Below are positions 25,136 to 32,132 of a DNA stretch of 41,155 nt, piece after piece (the stretch's first letter is position 1; every line of letters begins with the position of its first letter). The translations under genes and the position numbers were made by a program. The stretch is from an uncultured Bacteroides sp. (GTDB lineage Bacteria > Bacteroidota > Bacteroidia > Bacteroidales > Bacteroidaceae): the NCBI GenBank assembly GCA_947038155.1, contig CAMQVH010000023.1:1-41155 (forward strand). Direction: 5' to 3'. Below the pieces are notes generated by a model. The model saw only the letters and a program-made list of their open reading frames with translations, was not told the DNA's origin and made no database searches.

Positions 25136-26698
25136 CTATTTTTCAATCATCCAATTCCCCAGTGTGCCACTTTCACTATCAAAATTAACAGCCACCTTCA
25201 CCACTGGCAGTCCACATAGAGCAAAGCGTTCCGGATAATTCTTTAAATTTATCTGTTCCATAGCAACTGTCGCATTCTTATCCAGTTTCAATTCCATCAC
25301 ATATAATGTGGCCTCAGTACGCAACACTACATCCACACGACCACGGGAAGTACGTACTTCGACATCCACATAGTATCCCAGCAAGCTGAATATGATATAG
25401 AATACCTGCTGGTAATGACCTTCGTACTTTGTATGATCGCATTGAGGTATAGTAGACAGAAAGGTTTGCAAACGCCGTAATGCCGCGTCCATATCACCTT
25501 TCCGGATATCACGGGAAATAAAAGCCACCATGTTCGTCGCCTCACGTGTGTCATTGGTTACATAATAAGGCAACAAGCTTCGCATCAATCCCACCCTCAC
25601 CTCTTTATTAGGAATATCCAACGTATATAGTTCCAATTCCTTATCGTAATCCTTGATAGTGACATAGCCGCTTTGATACAGCAATGGAGTAATGCTACTC
25701 ATCGTTTCAGTGGGAGCATCAAATTCTTCGACCGCCGCCAATTTATTTCCTATTTCAGAAGGCTCTACTCCAAACTTATCCAGCATCTTTATCAGATAGG
25801 TAGGAGTGCCGCTACCAAACCAATAAGAATTAAATTTCCCATCTGCAAAAGCATTGAGCAGACTGAATGGATTATAGATGTCGGGCGATGGATAAGTGAA
25901 ATGATAGCCGTCATAATTCTCTTTCAACTTAGCCAGTACTTCCTCTGCAGTAATATTCAATTTGACAGCCATCCTATCCACATCTTCTTTCATTTGGGTA
26001 AGTATCTCATTCTCCGTTATGCCACAAATGGCAGCATAAGGTTCATCCATGCTGATATTTTTGATGTTATTGAGTTCACTGAAAATGCTGAGCTGTGAGA
26101 ATTTAGTGATACCTGTAAGAAACACATAGCGCAAATAAGGATCACAGGCTTTCAACGGACTATAGAAGTTACGCATAACGTCACGCAATACCCCCAAGTT
26201 CTCCCGTTCGTGTACCACATCCAGCAAAGGAGCGTCATATTCATCAATAAGGACCACGACCTTTCTGCCAGTCTGTTCATAAGCACGTTTTATCAGATTA
26301 GTCAGGCGCAAATTAGGGTCTGTACCTGCTGCATCAATCCCTAGTGTACGTTCGTGTTCTGTTAGCATGAAGTCTAAAAGATTCACCAGTTTATCTTTGT
26401 CCACGTGCTTGCCCATACTCATATCGAAGTGCAGAACCGGATACTGTATCCATTCTTTCTCCAGCTTCTCCATCGCCAATCCACGAAACAGTTCTTCACG
26501 ACCGGAGAAATAGCTATGCAACGTAGAGGTTAACAATGATTTACCAAAACGACGCGGACGGCTCAGGAACATATAACTGGAAGCAGAATGCGTCATCCGG
26601 TAAACGTATTCTGTCTTATCTACATAGAGGAAATTTCCCTCACGAATCTTAGAAAATGTCTGTATCCCTATAGGATATAATCTCTGCAAATCTTCCAT
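25136..26698 (-). CDS. AAA-ATPase-like protein with C-terminal PD-(D/E)XK domain
   Basis: This 520-residue protein belongs to the large Bacteroides family with AAA-ATPase_like plus PDDEXK_9 domains. The N-terminal PIGIQTFSKIREGNFLYVDKT opening and a P-loop variant SRPRRFGKS (46-54) are diagnostic; VVVLIDEYDAPLLD is the Walker B region. The C-terminal nuclease-like core shows GRVDVVL and then YVMELKL, the Asp...Glu-x-Lys of PD-(D/E)XK. Function is unproven; roles in mobile-DNA or defence settings have been suggested for the family. I start at ATG 26698 (MEDLQRLYP), the family start, rather than 26737. It lies 42 bases after the split small gene and is probably cotranscribed with it. Confidence 0.85.
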   Translation of the reverse strand: MEDLQRLYPIGIQTFSKIREGNFLYVDKTEYVYRMTHSASSYMFLSRPRRFGKSLLTSTLHSYFSGREELFRGLAMEKLEKEWIQYPVLHFDMSMGKHVDKDKLVNLLDFMLTEHERTLGIDAAGTDPNLRLTNLIKRAYEQTGRKVVVLIDEYDAPLLDVVHERENLGVLRDVMRNFYSPLKACDPYLRYVFLTGITKFSQLSIFSELNNIKNISMDEPYAAICGITENEILTQMKEDVDRMAVKLNITAEEVLAKLKENYDGYHFTYPSPDIYNPFSLLNAFADGKFNSYWFGSGTPTYLIKMLDKFGVEPSEIGNKLAAVEEFDAPTETMSSITPLLYQSGYVTIKDYDKELELYTLDIPNKEVRVGLMRSLLPYYVTNDTREATNMVAFISRDIRKGDMDAALRRLQTFLSTIPQCDHTKYEGHYQQVFYIIFSLLGYYVDVEVRTSRGRVDVVLRTEATLYVMELKLDKNATVAMEQINLKNYPERFALCGLPVVKVAVNFDSESGTLGNWMIEK

Positions 26699-26740
26699 AA
26701 CAACTTTCTTTTTCACAAAGCTACTAAAAAATTCCAATAT

Positions 26741-27012
26741 TCAAATGTCATTCTTCTCCTTCTTATATCGAATATACAGTTTTGCCCACTCATTCACTTT
26801 CTCCAAAAACTCTTCTTCGGTGCGAGTCCTATAATAATATTCAAGAATACGCTCATAATGAATCAGAGCTTTTTCTTCCCCTTTTTTACCTTTTGGTAAG
26901 TAGCAGGTCCCATATGTATCTCTTGACACATTTTTGAAAGATTCACATGTGCTACTTTAAGCACCTTTTCAATAAACTCACCGAGTTTAGGATGCACAAT
27001 TTTATTTTCCAT
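26741..27012 (-). pseudogene. Small HTH-like gene split by a -1 frameshift
   Basis: Two frames join into one sensible protein. The first starts at ATG 27012 (MENKIVHPKLGEFIEKVLKV) and stops at 26863 after 49 residues. The second continues one base back through GEEKALIHYERILEYYYRTR to 26741. The join lies at GTA AAA AAG (26889-26881), a perfect A AAA AAG slippery heptamer in the zero frame, codons 42-44. A -1 slip gives a 90-residue product. The first half looks like a helix-turn-helix (NLSKMCQEIHMGPATYQKV); the second is a charged helix. Either a one-base deletion has broken the gene or the ribosome slips by design. It precedes the AAA-ATPase gene, whose regulator or partner it may be. Confidence 0.6.
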
Positions 27013-27118
27013 TTTTCTTATTATTAGTTAAAAACACGTCTTATATATTAAACATTTTCACACTACTTCAGACATATCTGAACTCGACTTATTTTATTTG
27101 TCTTACTTTCGCACCATG

Positions 27119-27133
27119 CTTTGAAAGTCAAAG
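27119..27133. promoter_or_regulatory. Palindrome upstream of the primase-like gene
   Basis: CTTTGA-AAG-TCAAAG has 6-bp arms, 33 bases before the start codon at 27166. It sits in the 153-base divergent interval shared with the split small gene (27013-27165). It could be the binding site of that HTH-like product (inference). Confidence 0.4.
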
Positions 27134-27165
27134 TCATTTATTAAACGTCCTAATAGAAGTATTCT

Positions 27166-27792
27166 ATGCAAAACTTTTTCAGAATGTCTTATTTCATGCC
27201 CCCGATTGCTCCCATCAGGAACGAACAAGGACAAACCGTTACACCCGCCACTCTCACTCCTTTCTGCGAAGTCTCAGTCGAGCAAGTATATCAGATGATC
27301 ACCTGCAACGAAAACCTCAAAGCACTGACCGAACAAGTACGCGGTGCCGGAGACCTGCGAATGGCAAAAGCCTCTTTACTCCCCTACGTAACCCCATGCG
27401 GCACATTCATCCGCCGGAGTAGTAAATTCTTCGCATCGCCTTCCGGGCTCGTAGTGGTAGATATAGATAACCTCGACTCCTATCAGAAAGCCGTGGAAAT
27501 GCGCAGAACACTGTTCGACGATCCTTTCCTCTGTCCCATACTTACATTCATCAGTCCCAGCGGCCGGGGCGTGAAAGCATTCGTACCTTATAGCAAACTC
27601 TACGCAGACGATCAGACACGGAACGTAAAAGAAAGCATAAACTGGGCAATGCAATACATAGAAATAACCTACGGATCAGAAATGAATAACTCCAACGAAA
27701 CAGTTCAAAAAGCCGTAGACACCTCCGGCAAAGACATCGTAAGAGCCTGCTTCCTCAGCCATGACCCACAAGCACTATTCAGAGAATATTAA
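27166..27792 (+). CDS. BT4734/VirE-N-like primase-polymerase domain protein
   Basis: This 208-residue protein is of the BT4734/BF3469 type, Pfam VirE_N. Comparative work has placed BT4734-like proteins within the archaeo-eukaryotic primase superfamily. Visible signs are a strand with the acidic pair VVVDIDNLDS (Asp99, Asp101) and the second motif SPSGRGVK (130-137), which stands where the phosphate-binding motif of such enzymes lies. DNA primer synthesis for a plasmid- or phage-like replicon is the expected activity, not shown here. Starts at codons 7 or 11 (MSYF, MPPI) are also possible. The partner DUF3987 gene starts 65 bases downstream, so the two polypeptides, often fused elsewhere, are separate here. 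Confidence 0.8.
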   Translation: MQNFFRMSYFMPPIAPIRNEQGQTVTPATLTPFCEVSVEQVYQMITCNENLKALTEQVRGAGDLRMAKASLLPYVTPCGTFIRRSSKFFASPSGLVVVDIDNLDSYQKAVEMRRTLFDDPFLCPILTFISPSGRGVKAFVPYSKLYADDQTRNVKESINWAMQYIEITYGSEMNNSNETVQKAVDTSGKDIVRACFLSHDPQALFREY

Positions 27793-27822
27793 ACGATCCA
27801 TCTTGAATAATCAACGGTGAAC

Positions 27823-27850
27823 TATCCATTATCAATTATCCACTATCAAT
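27823..27850. repeat. Tandem 14-mer in the gap between primase-like and DUF3987 genes
   Basis: TATCCATTATCAAT (27823-27836) is followed directly by TATCCACTATCAAT (27837-27850), one mismatch. The gap otherwise holds only the start of the DUF3987 gene at 27858. Similar ATTATCCAT units occur at 20081-20116. Confidence 0.65.
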
Positions 27851-27857
27851 TAAAAAA

Positions 27858-29699
27858 ATGACCGATATTGAATCCTTACGCCTCCTCACCGAAGCAGTTG
27901 AAACAGCAGGTGCCGACATTGCACCCACTTACGCTGAGTATGTACAATTAGCATTCGCCATCGCAACGGACTGTGGTGAAGCAGGACGGGAGTTTTTTCA
28001 TCGCCTGTGCCGGATTTCCGCCAAGTATCAATCCGCCCATGCCGAACGAATGTTTTCCAATGCACTCACGAAACAGCAGGGAGCAATACATCTCGGAACG
28101 GCCTTTCACCTCGCTGAATCGACAGGAGTAAAAATCTGCAGGGAAGCCCGGAAGGAAGTTATGAACAACCGGACGGGTACAGTAGGTACAGAAAGTTCAC
28201 CGCACAATCTTTCCACACACGCGCACGTATATAATAAGGTAGAAGAAGAGGAAAAGAGTGAATCAGAAGAACTGCTGGAAGGCAGCGACCCGCATCACCC
28301 ATTACCCACTTTCACCTTAGAAGACTGGCCGAAGCTACTGCTGCGCATCATAAGTTATGGCACTACCGTCACGCAAAAAGACGTACTCTTGCTCGGAGCA
28401 TTGACTGCCCTGGGCGCCACCATGGAACGATACGTAAGATGTCATTATGCCGGCAAATACCAATCGCCCTGCATGCAATCCTTCATTGTAGCTCCGGCAG
28501 CCTCGGGCAAGGGAGTACTATCACTCATCCGCCTACTCGTTATGCCTATCCACGATGATATCCGCCAACAAGTGGAAAAAGAGATGAATGCCTACAAAAA
28601 GGCAAAAGTCGCCTACGAAATGATGGGCAAAGAGCGTGCCAAAGCGGAAATCCCCGAAATGCCTTTAAACAGAATGTTCCTCATTTCCGGCAACAATACC
28701 GGTACCGGTATCCTTCAAAATATTATGGATGACAACGGAACAGGCTTCATCTGCGAAACCGAAGCGGATACTATCTCTACCGCCATCGGTTCGGAATACG
28801 GTCACTGGAGTGATACGCTTCGCAGAGCATTCGACCATGACTGGTTAGCATACAACCGACGTACCAATCAGGAGTACCGGGAAAACAAGAAAAGCTACCT
28901 CTCTCTCCTGCTTTCGGGGACACCCGCACAGGTGAAACCACTCATTCCTTCAGTAGAAAACGGACTTTTTTCGCGCCAGCTGTTCTATTATATGCACGGC
29001 ATCTATCAATGGATCAATCAGTTTGACGAGAACGAAACGGACTTGGAAGCCATCTTCACCGCCATTGGTCTGGAATGGAAAAAGCTCTTGAACTTACTCA
29101 AGGAACATGGACTCCACACACTCCGGCTCACGGATGAACAGAAACAGGAGTTCAATGACCTCTTTTCCAAGCTATTCACCCGGTCAACGATCGCCAATGG
29201 CAGAGAAATGAGCAGTTCCATCGCCCGAATGGCTGTCAACATCTGCCGTATCATGTCAGTAGTGGCCATGCTTCGTGCTCTTGAAAATCCTCAGCCGTAT
29301 CAATATCAGACATCTTCTCATCCCCTGCTTACACCGGATAAGGAAATCGCCTCCGATAACATCAAGGACGGTATTATTACCCGTTGGGATATGACGATCA
29401 CTCCCGAAGATTTTAAGGCTGTATTGAACCTTGTAAAACCACTCTATCAGCATGCTACGCATATCTTGTCTTTCCTTCCTCCTTCAGAAGTCAGCCATAG
29501 GGCCAATGCCGATCGTGACGCATTCTTTGAGGCACTGGGTGTCCAATTTACCCGTGCACAGTTGTTGGAGCAGGCTGCGACTATGAAAATCAAGCCCAAC
29601 ACTGCCCTCACCTGGCTGAAACGACTGGTAAAACAGGGACTGATTGTCAATCTTGACGGCAAAGGTACTTACGCGCACGCACGCGTGTGCGTGTGTTAG
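27858..29699 (+). CDS. DUF3987 helicase/primase-associated ATPase
   Basis: This 613-residue protein has three parts. Residues 1-95 resemble a primase C-terminal (PriCT-like) helical domain (YVQLAFAIATDCGEAGREFF, SAKYQ). The DUF3987 P-loop domain runs from about 150, with Walker A APAASGKG (212-219) and a later acidic segment FICETEADTIS. A C-terminal winged-helix-like segment runs at about 550-605 (KPNTALTWLKRLVKQGLIV). With the upstream primase-like protein it should form the primase-helicase pair of a mobile replicon. The last codons (AHARVCVC) are written by a pure alternating purine-pyrimidine tract, so the exact C terminus may be unstable or recently altered. Confidence 0.82.
   Translation: MTDIESLRLLTEAVETAGADIAPTYAEYVQLAFAIATDCGEAGREFFHRLCRISAKYQSAHAERMFSNALTKQQGAIHLGTAFHLAESTGVKICREARKEVMNNRTGTVGTESSPHNLSTHAHVYNKVEEEEKSESEELLEGSDPHHPLPTFTLEDWPKLLLRIISYGTTVTQKDVLLLGALTALGATMERYVRCHYAGKYQSPCMQSFIVAPAASGKGVLSLIRLLVMPIHDDIRQQVEKEMNAYKKAKVAYEMMGKERAKAEIPEMPLNRMFLISGNNTGTGILQNIMDDNGTGFICETEADTISTAIGSEYGHWSDTLRRAFDHDWLAYNRRTNQEYRENKKSYLSLLLSGTPAQVKPLIPSVENGLFSRQLFYYMHGIYQWINQFDENETDLEAIFTAIGLEWKKLLNLLKEHGLHTLRLTDEQKQEFNDLFSKLFTRSTIANGREMSSSIARMAVNICRIMSVVAMLRALENPQPYQYQTSSHPLLTPDKEIASDNIKDGIITRWDMTITPEDFKAVLNLVKPLYQHATHILSFLPPSEVSHRANADRDAFFEALGVQFTRAQLLEQAATMKIKPNTALTWLKRLVKQGLIVNLDGKGTYAHARVCVC
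29670..29696. repeat. 27-base alternating purine-pyrimidine tract at the DUF3987 stop
   Basis: From 29670 to 29696 every base alternates pyrimidine-purine, mostly CG, CA and TG steps, centred on CACGCGTG. As RNA it can fold into a hairpin using several G-U pairs. A second tract of 20 bases lies in the same gene at 28214-28233 and shares the 9-mer ACGCGCACG. Such tracts favour Z-DNA. Confidence 0.65.
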
Positions 29700-29793
29700 G
29701 GAAGGGCTGGTAAAAGTGTACCTACTGTACCTGTTGATAACATCGTCTTTTATCGTTTTTTTATGAAAATCAGAGTATAGCGTTTTGTAGAAG

Positions 29794-29810
29794 CTAAAGC
29801 TAAGCTTTAG
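29794..29810. repeat. CTAAAGC hairpin downstream of DUF3987
   Basis: CTAAAGC-TAA-GCTTTAG forms a 7-bp stem with a 3-base loop. More GCTTTAG and TAAAGC units follow at about 29825-29850. No gene is seen in 29700-29854. It may mark the 3' end of the DUF3987 or the convergent DUF4248 transcript. The same core, CTTTAGC/GCTAAAG, recurs in the hairpin at 30813-30840. Confidence 0.4.
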
Positions 29811-29854
29811 AGGCCATAAACCACCGCTTTAGAAGTCGTAAAGCATAGCTTTTG

Positions 29855-30073
29855 CTAGGGTTCTCCCAGCGCATCCACGATCGCCCTTACCTCCAACGGA
29901 GTGTAAGAACGGTGCTGTGGCTGATAGCCCAAATCGGACAGGCGTTCCTGAAGACCGGGACAGCGGACAATCCATTTATTCATTTTGCGGTAAGCGGCAA
30001 TGCCCGTAAGTTCGGGAGAATAAAGCTGTGCCAGTTCCATACGACCGTAAGCACGTATTTTGAATTCTATCAT
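29855..30073 (-). CDS. DUF4248 small protein
   Basis: This 72-residue protein matches the DUF4248 type found beside primase-like, HU-like and amidase genes in Bacteroides. It has FKIRAYGRMELAQLYSPELT at the N terminus and, later, a conserved Tyr-Thr-Pro-x-Glu-Val segment (YTPLEVRAIVDALG). The YGRMELAQLY helix, followed by RKMNKWI, looks like a small DNA-binding helix set, but no function is known. It lies on the strand opposite its neighbours, between the convergent DUF3987 gene and the divergent HU-like gene. Confidence 0.75.
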   Translation of the reverse strand: MIEFKIRAYGRMELAQLYSPELTGIAAYRKMNKWIVRCPGLQERLSDLGYQPQHRSYTPLEVRAIVDALGEP

Positions 30074-30100
30074 GACAAATAGGTTTCTGTTTTACAGTCA

Positions 30101-30108
30101 CAAAAGTA
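30101..30108 (-). promoter_or_regulatory. -7 promoter element of the DUF4248 gene
   Basis: On the minus strand this reads TACTTTTG, matching TAnnTTTG, 27 bases before the start codon. It is back to back with the HU-like gene promoter. The -33 region is not clear. Confidence 0.5.
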
Positions 30109-30201
30109 ACAAAATATATTCACATTACCTACGTTTTATCAGGGAATAACAGACTATAACTGACAACAATTGCACATTACCGACTGCCACTGTACACAAC
30201 C

Positions 30202-30232
30202 GATTTTTCCGAGTTACAGCATACTATATTTG
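30202..30232 (+). promoter_or_regulatory. Promoter of the HU-like gene
   Basis: TATATTTG (30225-30232) matches TAnnTTTG, with a T-rich -33 stretch (GATTTTTCC, about 30203-30210). It gives a leader of roughly 57 bases before the ATG at 30293. Confidence 0.6.
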
Positions 30233-30292
30233 TGTCATCGAAAGGGAGAAATCCTCACGAAAGTATGTTTAACTCTTTAAAATTATTATTTT

Positions 30293-30790
30293 ATGATTCG
30301 TTACAAAATCTATCAGAACCAACAGAAGAAAGGCTTGAATGCGGGCAAATGGTTCGCCCGGGCGGTAAGCGACGAGACTTTCGACCTTGCCAAACTTGCC
30401 GAACACATGTCGAAGCACAATTCACCGTATTCCAGTGGGGTGATCAAAGGCGTGCTCACTGATATGGTGGACTGCATCAAGGAACTGCTGCTCGACGGCA
30501 AAAGTGTGAAAATTGATGATCTAGCCATCTTCGGTGTAGGAATCCGAAGCAAGGCTGCCGAAACGCTGGAAGAGTTCTCATTGGAGAAGAACATCACAGG
30601 TATGCGGCTAAAAGCACGTGCCACAGGAAACTTATCAACGACCAATCTGAAGCTCGACAGCCAATTGAAGCAGCAGGCGGAGTATCAGAAACCGACAACG
30701 CCCGGAGGAGGTTCCGGGTCAGGCAACACTCCCGATCCGAAACCTAATCCGGACGAAGGAGACGAAGAAGCACCGGACCCAACTGTTTAA
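30293..30790 (+). CDS. HU/IHF-like DNA-binding protein with acidic proline-rich tail
   Basis: This 165-residue protein belongs to the HU-like (HU-HIG) family common in Bacteroides mobile and capsule regions. Residues 1-115 hold the HU fold: N-terminal helices (LAKLAEHMSKH), a KIDDLAIFGVGIRS strand set in place of the classical HU arms, and a return helix. Residues 125-165 are a flexible, Gly/Ser then Pro/Asp/Glu-rich acidic tail (GGGSGSGNTPDPKPNP). It likely bends or organises DNA. It begins a plus-strand unit with the membrane peptide and the amidase, though a hairpin interrupts between them. Confidence 0.88.
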   Translation: MIRYKIYQNQQKKGLNAGKWFARAVSDETFDLAKLAEHMSKHNSPYSSGVIKGVLTDMVDCIKELLLDGKSVKIDDLAIFGVGIRSKAAETLEEFSLEKNITGMRLKARATGNLSTTNLKLDSQLKQQAEYQKPTTPGGGSGSGNTPDPKPNPDEGDEEAPDPTV

Positions 30791-30812
30791 GTCATAACCT
30801 GAACACTGGCAA

Positions 30813-30840
30813 AGTCTTTAGCCGGGATAAGCTAAAGACT
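30813..30840 (+). terminator. Perfect 10-bp hairpin after the HU-like gene
   Basis: AGTCTTTAGC (30813-30822) and GCTAAAGACT (30831-30840) enclose an 8-base loop. A T7 run comes only about 15 bases later, so it is a weak or partial terminator, or a processing site that uncouples HU-like from peptide/amidase expression. Confidence 0.5.
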
Positions 30841-30880
30841 CATTAAAAATCAATATTTTTTTCATTTAAAACCAAAAACT

Positions 30881-30985
30881 ATGAGTAATTCATCATCCCG
30901 TTCCGTTTGGAGTTTCATTATCAAAGTAATCATCACTGTCGCTACTGCCGTAGGTGGTTTGATAGGAGTACAAAGTTGTATGTAA
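30881..30985 (+). CDS. Smalltalk micropeptide (single membrane segment)
   Basis: This 34-residue peptide starts MSNSSSRSVW, then has one hydrophobic segment (FIIKVIITVATAVGGLIGV) and ends QSCM. It matches the 'smalltalk' small-protein type I recall being annotated in Bacteroides next to N-acetylmuramoyl-L-alanine amidases. An A-rich stretch with AAAACC precedes the ATG. The amidase start lies 4 bases after its stop, so the two are surely cotranslated. A holin-like or amidase-targeting role is plausible but unproven. Confidence 0.8.
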   Translation: MSNSSSRSVWSFIIKVIITVATAVGGLIGVQSCM

Positions 30986-30989
30986 ACTT

Positions 30990-31403
30990 ATGCGGACCAT
31001 CACACTGATTATCATTCATTGCAGTGCCACGCCAGAGGGAAAATCCCTCTCGGCGGAGGCTTGCCGACAGGATCATATCCGACATCGGGGATTCCGTGAT
31101 ATCGGGTATCATTTCTACATCACACGTGATGGGGAAATACATTTGGGACGACCGTTGGAAAAGGTGGGAGCACATTGCCGGAATCATAACACACATTCCA
31201 TAGGAATCTGTTACGAAGGAGGACTGGATCCGGAAGGACAAGCGAAAGATACACGTACGCTGGCGCAACGGGGATCGTTGTTAGCTTTGCTTCGTGAGCT
31301 AAAGAAAAATTTCCAAAAAGCGTTGATTGTGGGGCATCATGATTTAAATCCGATAAAGGAATGTCCGTGTTACCCTTGCGTAGAAGAATACAGGGAATTG
31401 TAG
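30990..31403 (+). CDS. N-acetylmuramoyl-L-alanine amidase (T7 lysozyme/Amidase_2 type)
   Basis: This 137-residue zinc amidase cuts the bond between muramic acid and the stem peptide. Zinc ligands by family pattern are His10 (IIIHCSAT), His116 (VGHHDLNP) and Cys125 (KECPCY); Tyr40 and HFYITRDGEIHLGRP are typical of the fold, and HNTHSIGICYEGG is the substrate-groove strand. There is no signal peptide, as in phage endolysins that need a holin-like helper. It is directly preceded by the 34-residue membrane peptide and followed by a terminator, beyond which the convergent capsule operon ends. Confidence 0.92.
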   Translation: MRTITLIIIHCSATPEGKSLSAEACRQDHIRHRGFRDIGYHFYITRDGEIHLGRPLEKVGAHCRNHNTHSIGICYEGGLDPEGQAKDTRTLAQRGSLLALLRELKKNFQKALIVGHHDLNPIKECPCYPCVEEYREL

Positions 31404-31415
31404 GTTAGTATCTAT

Positions 31416-31453
31416 AAGCACTCATTGTATAGCGATGAGTGCTTTTGATTTTT
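31416..31453 (+). terminator. Amidase-unit terminator
   Basis: AAGCACTCAT (31416-31425) and ATGAGTGCTT (31435-31444) form a perfect 10-bp stem with a 9-base loop, then TTGATTTTT. It separates the plus-strand module from the convergent capsule operon. Confidence 0.85.
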
Positions 31454-31477
31454 ACAAATACATTGCAATTTTCCCTG

Positions 31478-32104
31478 CTAGAATTTCTTGCCAAAACAAA
31501 TATTTATAAATGTCTTCACCAAGATCTTAAAATCAAACCACCATGAGCGATGCTGCAAATAAAACAAATCATAGCGAAGACGACGCAACATTTTATCCAT
31601 CGTATCTGTGTACCCATTATATAACGTAGCATACGAAGTAACACCCGGTCGTATCTGATACAAAAATACGTAACGAGCATCGTGTTCCATTATCTGATCA
31701 ATGAAATATTTCCGTTCGGGGCGAGGACCAATAAAAGCCATCTGCCCGCAGAAGACATTCCAAAGTTGCGGCAATTCATCCAAATGATGTTCACGCAAAA
31801 ACTTACCCACTTTAGTCAATCGTTTATCTTTCCCACCCTTATATAACGCAGGTCCCATTTTTTCCGCATCCAAACGCATACTGCGGAACTTATAAATATA
31901 AAACGGACGGCCGAAACGACCGATACGTTCCTGTTTGAAAATAGCCGGACCACCATCTTCACGCTTCACAGCTATATAACAGATTAAAAATAAAGGAGAA
32001 AAAATAATCAGTAATATGCCCGCAATAATGCAATCCCCAATTCGCTTGACATTGCGCTCAAAAGCATTCATTCCGTCAGGAATGAAAGTTGTTTGTTGTT
32101 CCAT
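31478..32104 (-). CDS. Initiating sugar-phosphate transferase (undecaprenyl-phosphate)
   Basis: This 208-residue membrane enzyme moves a sugar-1-phosphate from a nucleotide sugar to undecaprenyl phosphate, the first step of capsule repeat-unit synthesis. It is of the short, monotopic PglC/WcaJ-core type: one N-terminal hydrophobic segment (about 24-46), then YKFRSM, the catalytic Asp-Glu pair in LDELPQLWNV (Asp109, Glu110) and FIGPRPE. The sugar cannot be told. It is the last gene of the capsule operon, where Bacteroides capsule loci often carry it. Confidence 0.93.
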   Translation of the reverse strand: MEQQTTFIPDGMNAFERNVKRIGDCIIAGILLIIFSPLFLICYIAVKREDGGPAIFKQERIGRFGRPFYIYKFRSMRLDAEKMGPALYKGGKDKRLTKVGKFLREHHLDELPQLWNVFCGQMAFIGPRPERKYFIDQIMEHDARYVFLYQIRPGVTSYATLYNGYTDTMDKMLRRLRYDLFYLQHRSWWFDFKILVKTFINICFGKKF

Positions 32105-32132
32105 AAATTATTAATTATAGTTTGGTTAAAGA

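Noticed and set aside
25136..26698. Transposase or restriction enzyme as identity of the ATPase/nuclease-like gene
   Set aside because: The opening motif, P-loop variant and C-terminal PD-(D/E)XK arrangement fit the AAA-ATPase_like/PDDEXK_9 family; there are no terminal inverted repeats and no methylase.
29852..30082. 76-codon plus-strand open frame opposite DUF4248
   Set aside because: The minus-strand frame matches DUF4248 and has its own promoter element; the plus frame is its shadow.
30232..30462. 76-codon plus-strand frame overlapping the HU-like start
   Set aside because: Out of frame with the HU-like gene, Arg/Gln-rich and lacking family features.
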